DNA from: Lutraria lutraria
Lineage: Eukaryota; Mollusca; Bivalvia; Venerida; Mactridae
DNA length: 64,000 bases
Direction of reading: 5' to 3'
NCBI GenBank assembly: GCA_964023205.1
Contig: OZ026851.1
Span: 17,801,528-17,865,527, forward strand
Shown: one piece after another, positions 37,241 to 47,928 of the stretch
Position numbering within the stretch: the first letter of the stretch is position 1
How the letters are laid out: the number at the start of each line of letters is the position of its first letter
Program-made: the position numbers and the translations under genes
The notes under the pieces: generated by a model
What the model was told of the DNA's origin: nothing
Databases searched by the model: none
The model's input: the letters and a program-made list of their open reading frames with translations, nothing else

Positions 37241-39120
37241 TTATATATCATTGTATTGACAATGAACATGTCAGAATGTTTTCGTCAATAAATATCTTTG
37301 ACAACTTTATTGAAAAATCTTGGTACTTTTCTCTTTTTTTTTAATTCATGGATAGTTCATATCATTTCCACAAAATTCCTCTTACATTTCGTTTTATTCC
37401 ATCGTTTCATTCCTGACATTAACTTAACCCCGTCTCCCCCATAGGAGGCTAGCACGTTGCAGGGATAGTGTTTTGTGGTTAAGTCCTAAAATGTTAACAT
37501 GGACCCAAAACAAACTTATCATATATATATGCAAGGGTTACAGCTTCCGAAATAACGTTTTCTGCACCAAGTTAATTTTAAACTACTTACTTTTTTTTAA
37601 AAAATCTTTAATACTTCTAATAATTGGCGTCTACTGATAGCTAATATGTTATACTACACAAAATCAATAAGTATTTTGTCGAATTAAAAACATTGAAACT
37701 CACGTGCAAATAACAAATTCGTCGCATTGACTGAAATATTAAAATATCATGATTCCGTGACCTTTACCCTGCAATTGTTTGAAAGCAGACATTTCATTGG
37801 CTAAACCACTCAGAATCGCAATGACGTAGCAAGGTGGAAATGTATGACTGAGTCGATGATTTTTGCTAATTGCATGTAAGTTGAAAAGTGTTTTCGGTCC
37901 GCGCAACATGCTAACCCCCCTGTGGTCTCCCAATCTGACAGAGACGAAAATTTGAAGCATTTAAAGTAAACTTCTAAAATAACTTTTATCACGAACGCTT
38001 GTATACAATTTGTATATAATTGTACGGCGGCGGAAGCCCGTCGTACACTCTGGAATGCTTATTTTTAAGTGGCAATGCAAAATCGCAACTTCTTGCACGA
38101 AGCAGATTACTGACAGTGCCCGAAATATTCCGAAATATCCGCAATGGTCATCACGTGATATAAACAAAACAGAAATAGAGCGAGGTCACGTGTTACTCAC
38201 ACCAACTAGTGTTAACTTGATGACGCAGTCGCTATTTATAGTCTAAGAATGGAGCGAGCTCGATAAACAACGACGGGAATGAATCTGCCCATCTGTCAAT
38301 AAATGCAGCCGAAACTCTTTATATCAAAGGACTTAGGAAAAATTGTTCGATCTAAATAAACTTCGATGTATAAATTATTAGAGAAATTCGCTGTGTTTAT
38401 TACATTTTGGAGCGATCGTCGGTGTGTTGTAATAATCATTTAATCGTGTTATAAGATACGGAACACGGTATTTATACGTTTCGATGTATTTATTTTAGCA
38501 ACATGTCGCAAATAAACAAAACATTATAAACATATTCACACAGACTAATTTTATAATCGCGAGCGTGGACACTGACTTGTTTACGCAATTGTCATTAATT
38601 AAATATCGATTTCGGAGCTCAATACAAAAAATGTCCGATCAGGTGAGAAATGATGACTTAATTGGTTCGACATAGACGGTCACTTTATGGTTCGATATAG
38701 ATGGTCACTTTACAGTTGAAAATCTATGTTTGGGACCGTTATACCAGGTTTTTACGACAACGTACCCTCAGACAACGGAGTATATTATTTTTGGAGACTT
38801 TATTTAAATATTTTATATGCATTCCAGCAGATATTGCAACGTCTGATACATCGAGGTGATAATTTCCCCTGATTTTAATTTTAGGGTGGAAACAGGGACT
38901 ACATATAGAGTACCTCGTGAACTGTAGAACCATATGACCAGATTCATGAGATTCATGAAACATCAACGGCTTGTATTTTTGATGGAGTAGATGATCATTT
39001 TAGTTTCGGGATCAGTTAAGTCAAAATAACAAATTCGTTTGATCTGAAACTTCGCACATCCTGATAAAAAATGTTACATAGGCCACATTCTAGTATTGAA
39101 TTGCCGGATGCGATTTTGCG
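37241..39120. other. No gene seen
   Basis: Around 38030-38290 the base composition is less AT-rich and contains two CACGTG motifs (38154-38190), but no open frame there has a recognisable product. The rest is AT-rich with short random frames. Confidence 0.45.
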
Positions 39121-39122
39121 CC

Positions 39123-39170
39123 GTACAAACATTTAACTTGTAAAGAATGTGACAAGTTAAATGTTTGTAC
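39123..39170. repeat. Perfect 19-bp hairpin
   Basis: GTACAAACATTTAACTTGT (39123-39141) is repeated exactly in inverse orientation at 39152-39170 with a 10-nt loop. Confidence 0.9.
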
Positions 39171-39399
39171 AATAAATAACCATCATTAAGGAACTCCACA
39201 AGAATTGATCTACATAGAACTTTTCCGACATAATATACAACCTAGCCAACGCGTACCCGAAATATCGATACTAATAATAGCTCAATTAGAAGTCTTACTT
39301 TGTCGATGATACCACTGAACTGATACATTATACGGAGTTAACAGTCCAAGAGGTGATGAAAAGTTCAAAATGCTAAAAGGTCAGCAGAATAATTGGAAT

Positions 39400-39585
39400 G
39401 CCACGTACATCAATTTCAGTCATCTCAAACCAAGGGGTTGGGGTAAATGTATTTCATTGGCCAAACACTCCCTTGACCAATAATATTGCAAGAAAAAACA
39501 ACAGCCACTAGTCAACGTTATATAAGCTTACACTTATGTGTCCGGCACTCAAACATTTTGGAATCATTGAGGTTGGTATTCAGGT
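39400..39585 (+). promoter_or_regulatory. Gene D core promoter and non-coding leader exon
   Basis: TTTCATTGGCC and TGACCAATAATATTG precede TATATAAGCTT (TATATAA at 39519-39525). The leader exon (start near 39545 inferred) contains TCCGGCACTCAAACATTTTG and ends at 39583 with CAG|GTGAGT. The acceptor TATTTCAG lies 10 nt before the D start at 45361. The leader intron, about 5.8 kb, has been filled by the LINE, foldback and duplicated elements at 40.1-44.5 kb. Confidence 0.75.
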
Positions 39586-40152
39586 GAGTACTTTTATTTC
39601 TATTATTTCTCGTTTTATAAATTGACCAAACATACTACAGTTGTTATATTGATTACATGTATGTTTTCTTGTTTAATTAGCGAATGCCATACCATTATAT
39701 GTATGTTTTAATGATTCTCCAAAATGAAGGCAGATTAGAGAGAGACATTTCCGTGCATGAATTGTACAAGCCTTTTCATTCGGATATTTTGATAACGGAG
39801 TAAATGCTAACTTTAATGAAGTTGAATTAAAACTTTTAGGAGTTTCGTTCAAAATAAGGCGTATGTATTCGCTGATACCCTTAAACAAAGATCCAAAATG
39901 ATAGTTTGAATGCTATTTACAACGATAGAAATGAAGCTATTAATAAAATAGCAAATACGATCACAGGGCCAATGATAATATATATGATCATAAAACCTTC
40001 AAAGTCCCTTAAGCTTATAAATGTATCGGTCGTAATAGTTTCTGTTTGTCAGAGGAATCCGAGATGTTTTCCTCCCGTGCGTATTTTATAGCAAGAAACA
40101 ATGTCATTGAAAAAATACTATTTATAGAACAGCTGTGTTTTCCCGCAGTTAA

Positions 40153-42130
40153 AAAAAAGGAGCTGTTCTACCGAAGTCTAACATTTCGTTGACGACTTTC
40201 GAGCAGTACTTTAAAAGTGTTAACAACCCAGATAGTCCGTTTTTTACCCCTGATGACGATATTTTATATTTTGTAGAAAGATACGAATGTAAGGAATTTG
40301 ATATAAAGTTTCATGAGCTAAACGTACCATTTACTATCGATGACGTAATAAACGGTATAAACCAACTTAGTTTAAATAAAAGTGGTGGCCCAGATTTATA
40401 CATAAATGAAATATTTATACATGGTAAACATATTTTGGTACCATATTTGTTACAACTTTTTAATAGAATTTTTGAATTAGGGTACTTTCCTGATAGTTGG
40501 TCTGCCGGTTATGCAATCCCTCTTCACAAGAAAGCTTAAACGATGAAAATAATTATAGAGGGATTACCCTGCTGATCGAGTAAGTTAGGAAAGTTGTTTA
40601 CGCGGTTATTGAATAATAGATCAACTAATTGGGCGGAGGAATATTCAGTGTATATTGAGGCACAGGCGGGATTTCGTACGCATATGGGCACAACGGATAA
40701 TAGTTTTGTTTTACACGGCCTTATTAGTAACATGCTAAACCAAGGGAAAAAATTATATGGTTATTTTTGCGAATAATAAGGAAGAATTACAAGCGAGTTT
40801 AGATCAACTATCAGAGTATTGTACAAGATGGAAATTAGTAGTAAATGTTAGCAAAACAAAAATTATGTGTTTCAGAAAAGGTGGACGCTTATCACAAAAT
40901 GAAGTGTTTTTATATGGTGGAAATGTCATTGTGATTGTTAACAAGTTTACATATCTAGGTACTAGTATTGTTTTTTCTACTGGTGGATCTTTTTCTGAAG
41001 CGCAAACAACACTTGCTGGTCAAGCATTAAAAGCAATTTTTAAAATGAATAAATATTTATACAAGTTTACAAACATTACCATTAGGCATAGATCAGACCT
41101 GTTGGATAAATTAATAATACCAATTTTGAATTATTAGGGTGAAGTCTGGGGTTTTGTTCAGGGTGGTGCTATAGAGAAAGTACAGTTACAGTTTATGAAA
41201 AGAATGCTTGGCGTAAAACACACTACACAAAATTATTTTATTTATGGTGAACTCGGGAGAAATAATTTACAAACTATGAGGTATTTACGGTGGCATAAAG
41301 GGGACATAGAAAATATTTTATTTACCACGTGCGCACGTAGTAGCTACGGCGTGCGCACGTGATATCTACTGCGTGCGTACGTGATAGCTACTGCGTTCGC
41401 ACTTGATAGGTACTGCGTGCGCACGTGATAGGTACTGCGTGCGCACGTGATAGCTACTACGTGCGCACGCAATAGCTACTACGTGCGCACGCGATAGCTG
41501 ACCAATAAGAATAAGTGTCAGTTCTGCCATTTTGATAATGGTAAGGGAATCGCTAATTTGTAGTAGCTATTACGTGCGCACACAGTAGCTATCACGTGCG
41601 CACGCAGTAGCTATCACGTGCGCACGCAGTAGCTATCACGTGCGCACGCAGTAGCTATCACGTGCGCACGCAGTAGCTTTCACGTACACACGCAGTAGCT
41701 ATCACGTGTGCACGCAGTAGCTATCACGTGCGCACGCAGTAGCTATCACGTGCGCACGCAGTAGCTATCACGTGCGCACGCAGTAGCTTTCACGTACGCA
41801 CGCCGTAGATATCACGTGCGCACGCCGTAGCTACTACGTGCGCACGCGGTAAATAAAATATTTCCTATGTCCCCTTTATGCCACCGTAGGTATTACAATA
41901 TAATAAAATATTGGGTAAAACTATTACATACTGATGGAAATAAATTTAATAAAACGGTATATCTTATGTTAAAAACTGATAGTGGTGTAAATCCAGAAAA
42001 GAAAAACTGGTGTACGTTGTTAATACAATTATTAAGTAGTCTTGGTCTTTATGAAGTTTGGTTATATCAAGAAGTAGGAAATGTAAACATGTTCTTGTCT
42101 ATTGTGAAACAACGAATTTATGATCAATTT
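40153..42130 (+). mobile_element. CR1-like LINE, 5'-truncated, palm deleted, split by a foldback insertion
   Basis: Translation begins KKGAVLPKSNISLTTFEQYF and gives FTIDDVINGINQLSLNKSGG, PDLYINEIFIHGKHILVPYL, GYFPDSWSAGYAIPLHKKA, then EAQAGFRTHMGTTDNSFVLH. After NQGKKLY the frame jumps straight to MVIFANNKEELQ, so the central palm, including the YADD aspartates, is missing. Downstream are WKLVVNVSKTKIMCFRKGG, LLDKLIIPILNY and LGRNNLQTMRY. Coding resumes after the foldback element (41286-41888) with RYYNIIKYWVKLLHTDGNKF and ends at KQRIYDQF, where a C run begins. Stops occur near 40538, 40580 and 41135. It lies in the leader intron of gene D. Confidence 0.8.
41286..41888. mobile_element. Foldback element with 22-bp tandem-repeat arms and 6-bp target duplication
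   Basis: Termini TACGGTGGCATAAAGGGGAC on the left and the exact inverse on the right end (GCCACCGTA) bound 603 bp. The arms are about 8 and 13 copies of a 22-bp unit (AGTAGCTATCACGTGCGCACGC and its inverse), around a short unique centre, 41500-41560. GGTATT directly flanks the element at 41280-41285 and 41889-41894. Removing the element and one GGTATT restores the LINE reading frame (MRYYNIIKYW), which proves insertion. No coding capacity. Confidence 0.85.
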
Positions 42131-44163
42131 GTCCCCCCCCCCCCCCCCCCGGTAACTTACAAACGTTTTCAGATTACCCACGGGAATTTGAAAACGTTTT
42201 AAGTTACCGGGAGGGATACAATTAAAACGTTTAAAAAGGTTTTCAGAATACCCCGGGGGCGCTTTGAAAACGTTTTCCGATTACCCAGGGTAATAATTTG
42301 AAAATTCATAATTAGAAAGAACTTGCACACGAATTAGGAAATCACAAACACATAAATACGATAATTTGTATTATTCATCAAAGTTGTTTGATACAGCCAT
42401 ACTAATGTTAAGTGCTTTCCTCTTATCTGTAACCTCTGAGGATCTGAGTCTGACACAGTCATATCCTATGTACAACTTTTAGTCATAACAAAAAATGTGG
42501 TCGTAATGACGAAATCAAATGACGTCATATACTGACAAGTTCATATTCCTTCTTCATGGAATCGTATGAGCGGTATTGCGCAAATACCAATGCAATCTTG
42601 AATTGTTTTTCCAAAAAATAGATAAAAAACAATTAACTATTGTAAGTTTTCTGAACACAAGCATGTGTGGGATTGCAAAGGTCAGGTCTTACATTTTTGT
42701 TCATTAACTAGATAAAGGTGCATACTCTCCATGACCCTAATAGGATTCCATAGCTGCATATAATCATTGCGTAAATTCAGTTGTTTAGAAATACAGGAAT
42801 ATATATGTCAATAAATAAACCATTATGACTGTGAATCATTTGGTATGAGTATAAACGTTTTCTCCATGAAGAATTAACCTAGGGTGGGTACGTTTCAGTT
42901 ACCGGGAGGGATTATTAAAACGGCAGAGGGAGATTGAAAACGTTTTAATGTTAAAAACGTTTTAAAGTTAGCGAGGGGGGGGGGGGTAACCCTGAAAAAG
43001 GGGGAGCTTGAAAACATTACACCGGTATTACAATATAATAAAATATTGGGTAAAACTATTACATACTGATGGAAATAAATTTAATAAAACGGTATATCTT
43101 ATGTTAAAAACTGATAGTGGTGTAAATCCAGAAAAGAAAAACTGGTGTACGTTGTTAATACAATTATTAAGTAGTCTTGGTCTTTATGAAGTTTGGTTAT
43201 ATCAAGAAGTAGGAAATGTAAACATGTTCTTGTCTATTGTGAAACAACGAATTTATGATCAATTTGTCCCCCCCCCCCCCCCCCCCCCGGTAACTTACAA
43301 ACGTTTTCAGATTACCCACGGGAATTTGAAAACGTTTTAAGTTACCGGGAGGGATACAATTAAAACGTTTAAAAAGGTTTTCAGAATACCCCGGGGGCGC
43401 TTTGAAAACGTTTTCCGATTACCCAGGGTAATAATTTGAAAATTCATAATTAGAAAGAACTTGCACACGAATTAGGAAATCACAAACACATAAATACGAT
43501 AATTTGTATTATTCATCAAAGTTGTTTGATACAGCCATACTAATGTTAAGTGCTTTCCTCTTATCTGTAACCTCTGAGGATCTGAGTCTGACACAGTCAT
43601 ATCCTATGTACAACTTTTAGTCATAACAAAAAATGTGGTCGTAATGACGAAATCAAATGACGTCATATACTGACAAGTTCATATTCCTTCTTCATGGAAT
43701 CGTATGAGCGGTATTGCGCAAATACCAATGCAATCTTGAATTGTTTTTCCAAAAAATAGATAAAAAACAATTAACTATTGTAAGTTTTCTGAACACAAGC
43801 ATGTGTGGGATTGCAAAGGTCAGGTCTTACATTTTTGTTCATTAACTAGATAAAGGTGCATACTCTCCATGACCCTAATAGGATTCCATAGCTGCATATA
43901 ATCATTGCGTAAATTCAGTTGTTTAGAAATACAGGAATATATATGTCAATAAATAAACCATTATGACTGTGAATCATTTGGTATGAGTATAAACGTTTTC
44001 TCCATGAAGAATTAACCTAGGGTGGGTACGTTTCAGTTACCGGGAGGGATTATTAAAACGGCAGAGGGAGATTGAAAACGTTTTAATGTTAAAAACGTTT
44101 TAAAGTTAGCGAGGGGGGGGGGGGTAACCCTGAAAAAGGGGGAGCTTGAAAACATTACACCGG
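41889..44163 (+). repeat. Near-identical tandem duplication, two units of about 1.135 kb
   Basis: 41889-43023 and 43024-44163 are collinear and apparently identical apart from the length of a C run (42132; 43267) and a G run (42975; 44113). Each unit carries the last part of the CR1-like LINE plus an inserted G/C-tract element. The second unit is followed immediately by unrelated sequence, so only the LINE tail plus element was duplicated. This is either a very recent event or an assembly artefact at homopolymers. Confidence 0.85.
42131..42990. mobile_element. Inverted-repeat element with C/G-tract ends (copy 1 of 2)
   Basis: Starts with a long C run and GGTAACTTACAAACGTTTTC and ends with ACGTTTTAAAGTTAGCGAGG and a G run, so its ends are imperfect inverse copies. 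Subterminal AAACGTTTT and TTACC motifs recur many times near both ends. The centre has no coding potential. Insertion broke the LINE after KQRIYDQF. The second copy, at about 43268-44125, is part of the tandem duplication. Confidence 0.65.
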
Positions 44164-44169
44164 TCGTCG

Positions 44170-44530
44170 GTGCGACAGTGAGCCCAGTTAAAAATCAAAG
44201 CACTGAAGGTTCTGATGTTGTTCGGAACTACTATTCAATCAAAAGTTGATTTCTATGAATTTAATGCAGACATAAGTACTACGAACGCTTTTCTACACCC
44301 TAGCTCTATGCAGTTGTTACAGTTTTCCTGTATCATGTGCTGTCAGTACTTTGATTTATGTTTCCCATCTGATCACCAAAAGTAGTTCAGCAATTAGCAT
44401 AATATTATATATAGTTTACATTACCTGCCTCTTTGAATACTCAACTTATGCAGAATGTAATATATCATACATGAAGACAATAGTTTACAATAGAAGCTAG
44501 GAACCAGACTAAATTAGCATATACAGCACG
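44170..44530 (+). repeat. Dispersed repeat, inverse relative at 55800-56170
   Basis: Contains CACTGAAGGTTCTGATGTTG and, further on, AGTAGTTCAGCAATTAGCA, TGCCTCTTTGAATACTCAA and CTTATGCAGAATGTAA, all found in the same order on the minus strand at 55800-56170. Non-coding. Confidence 0.65.
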
Positions 44531-45350
44531 AGAATTATGACGTCATATCCTTCTTGAAATGTGTGTACCGATAGTAATTAGTAACCCGAGGGAGAGGATT
44601 GTTTAGGTTTTTTACGACTGATTTGTATTACTCGTTTACGATATTGCATAGCCATATAATTTTGACTTAAATGCACGTAATATTTGAATTTGTATTTAGC
44701 CATTGAATTGAAATATCGGAACTATATTCTTAGGCGGAAGCTAGGTTAGTGGAAGCTTTTCGGTATGCAGGAAAAGTGAAAAACTGAGCGATTTTTGAAA
44801 TACGGTAATAACTTTATTATTCGTACCGAACAACAATAAGCATCAACCTAAATGGTTGAATAATCAATCTAGAGGATTTTAAAAAGACGAAATAAAACAG
44901 CTGAGAAAAGCGCTAATAATACTAAGTGACAAAGTATACATTGTTTATTTCAACACAATGTATTTAGAAAAAAACACAAGTAGAAGTTTCTTAAGCTATT
45001 GCGTCAAACAGGTCAATATGAACAGAACAAAAAACTGTACATTGTGCAAAATCAGGTTCGACAGGTGATTATACATTTGTACCACAATTGGTATTTCATG
45101 TATAGAGTAATAATGTATCTAAAATCTGCGTTACTTCAAAACTGCAAACATTCATTTATCCACTGGTTGACGTTCACGATGTCCCGGTGGTGTAAAACTT
45201 TTCACATCACAGATTTAAACTATCAGTGTTTCACGTTTCAAATCATGTTATCATGTGTGGTCCAGATGTCGAATTCTATAAGTAGATACCAGTTTACTGT
45301 AGAATTGATATTTTTATCTAATCGCATGTTGTCAAAAGATGTTATTTCAG
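44531..45350 (+). other. End of the gene D leader intron
   Basis: 44830-45350 matches parts of 10390-10450 and 11220-11530 upstream of gene B (for example, TAATCAATCTAGAGGATTT against TAATCAGTCTAGTGGATTA), so it is old intron sequence of the duplicated unit. It ends in the TATTTCAG acceptor at 45350. No separate gene. Confidence 0.6.
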
Positions 45351-45360
45351 TTCTCCCACA

Positions 45361-47928
45361 ATGCTGCATTCCAAATCTATCATCTTAAAAGTGGTCCTCA
45401 TCAGTTTTGTATCGTCAAATTATCACAACACAAGTTTACGAGAAAGGATTCCAATTTATCTACAAGAAATCTGTCCAGGATCAGGTGTATGTTTGAATGA
45501 CATCATTGAACCTGATAATGATCTACCGTCATGCTGTGGAGGTAGTTTCTTTATAAAAGTATAATTTACAACAAATTTCGAGATAAAATCTATCAATAGT
45601 ACATGTATTTAAATTCACACATTATCTTCAGTATTTATGCATACATGTTATATGTCATGTGTATTAAAATTGCTAATACTATCTTTATTAACAATGAAAT
45701 ACATTTTTGTAACTGAATAAGTGCAAATTAAGCATATTTCGTATACGACATAGAGAAAATGAATTTATATGCTATTGAATAACACCAAATCCAAAATGAC
45801 ATTTTGAAAGTTGAATTCCTGTCATTTCAGCTTGTTCTTGCTCTGAGGATTGTGAAGTGAAGGGCAATTGTTGTTTCCCAAATAAGGACAACGATACAAT
45901 CTCTAACACTCGATTATCCTCGCGCTACCACAGCGAATGCCTTTATCCACTTGCAAACGACAAGTACGAAGCGTTTGACTATGATGTGTTTCAGTCGTAT
46001 TACATGATCTCGTCCACTGCGAAAGATACACTTTCTGATGGATCAGATAACATTACAGCTACTTCTTGCGGAGAAGTAAAAGTTGCACCTTGGGGAAGCA
46101 TGTATCCGGTATATTCAAAAACGACGGGCAAAATTTATAAGAACAGTGTTTGTGCAGACGCGCATAATATCACTGATGGCGAGTTATGGAGAGCTTATGT
46201 TTTGTGCGAAAGAATCCCCGATGTAGCTTTTAGCTCGAGTCTACAAAACAATTCTATTCCTGACCATTGTTACGTGAAATTCTCCTACAAGAGTGGACTG
46301 TCTTTACTAAAATCAGAAATGTGTTATCATGTTGAGCATTACGAATCCAGTTGTCTCTTTGACTCTTTCCATATACCTGCACCCCTTTCACTATCTATAG
46401 AAGAAATTATTGCATCATGTGAAAGTGGTCTAATTTCACCATATAAAATCGATTATGCCAACGTTTTTTGTTTTATGTGTAGACGTATGGGTGCTATTGA
46501 ATTAAAGGCTCAAGAAGAATGTTCTGAAAAAAGTAACATTGATTACGATCCAAAAAGTGGGGTTACTGAATTTACGATGATTTTTTATGGAAATGACTTC
46601 AGCGAAACATTCAGTGGTATTGTCAAATCTGATCATGTTGGGAACATTGCGTGCCCTACATCAAGCACAGAACAGGTAAGATACTGGACATACTGTTTGT
46701 TTTGATCGCGTCAGATCGCGACTGGAAAAAAGGATTCCTAGAATATCCGAGGCAAACATACCCACATCACTATCAGTACAGCTCATACTGAATGACACCA
46801 TAGCAACATAAAAAACAACATACAAATGAATCATACACAAATCTCACGGAGATACCGCATCATAAATATATCGTGCTTTTAATTATCATATTACCGTTAC
46901 CAATCAGATTGTATAGGGATATTTCCACATAATTTTATCTACCCTTTCATTACTAATAAAATTCTTAATGTTGTGCATTCATTACATGTGGTGAATATAA
47001 ACAAATTCTTAGGTAATAAGTTGTGTGTGAGAACTTAAGACATTGCTACGTATTGGTCTGGTTGGTTGCATTATCATCGAAGAAATAATGTGAATATTTG
47101 GAAAAGCATCTTGTATAAATAAATGACCATGCTGCTATCTCACAAGACAATTTAATTGAACATACAAATGTATATTTTCAGACAGGAGGAGGGTGTCGGT
47201 CAATTTCTTGTCCACTGGGTCAAATACTTAGTTCAGAAGGTGGCTGTTTCTTTCCAGGTAACAAATGGTACACCAATAGATTCACTGTAGTCATAAATCT
47301 TTCATCAGAGAGGACGATCAACATTTCAACATCATACAGTTCCATTCAAAATCTAAAGTCACCGTGGCCAAGCTCATGGACAATTCACGAAGTTTTGTAT
47401 AAAGCCACACCTGTACCGATGCAAACACGTGATATTGTTGTAATTCAATATATACTGTTTCATACACCGTTTAACCCAAAGTCCTTCATTTCAAGGGTAC
47501 AAAACTACATTTCTAAATCATGGCTTCTGAAGACTAACAATGAGACAATCACGTTACAAGCCGTGCTTTCAAGGTCATCAACATTTCCAAAGCATATGTA
47601 CAATAATGTGTACGAGAATCTATATAACTTTGTTGGACTATCTCTGCAAAAAACAAGTATTACTAAACTTTACTTTTGTGATCACGTGTTCTTGTTACCG
47701 TCTGAGTATTCGATTGACAGCAATGAAGGTCACACGACGCTATTTAATTGGGTAACAAATAAAACATTACATGACTTGGAATACACGATTGATGATGACG
47801 AAAAAGGTATTGTTTGTCTGGAGGATTCTGGGCTTTACAGATTGACCTCGAACAATTCAATGAAGAAGTCTCCTCACTTAATTATTGTTCAAATGTTGGC
47901 GATGGTTTACATGACACTAATCCTTTAG
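45361..47928 (+). CDS. Gene D: secreted or anchored SMB-like Cys-rich ectodomain protein (3 coding exons, intact)
   Basis: Coding exons 45361-45541, 45831-46675 and 47182-47928 total 1773 nt or 590 residues, all open. Junctions: GAG|GTAGTT, TTTCAG|CTTG (phase 1), AACAG|GTAAGA, TTTTCAG|ACAGG (phase 0). The protein has a signal peptide (MLHSKSIILKVVL), the SMB-like knot CCGACSCSEDC-x3-KGNCC, WGSMYPVYSKTTGKIYKNS, TGGGCRSISCPLGQIL and IVCLEDSGLY, and ends LIIVQMLAMVYMTLIL. It is the most divergent copy: exon 3 is strongly changed in about 40 residues after ETITLQ, while exon 1 is about 97% identical in DNA to gene A. N-x-S/T sites are frequent. No transmembrane receptor body follows. AATAAA motifs near 48608-48615 could end the transcript. 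The biological role is unknown; receptor-like surface or soluble binding is inferred. Confidence 0.85.

Noticed and set aside
38010..38246. Promoter or first exon of an unknown gene (two CACGTG motifs, less AT-rich)
   Set aside because: No coding frame or splice structure supports it; E-boxes of this length occur by chance.
41320..41860. CRISPR-like array of 22-bp repeats
   Set aside because: Units are contiguous without spacers, occur as inverted arms and belong to a transposable element in eukaryotic DNA.
41867..43340. Two paralogous genes encoding near-identical 110-residue proteins
   Set aside because: Both frames are the C-terminal tail of one CR1-like LINE, repeated by the tandem duplication. 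The proline run is just the C homopolymer.
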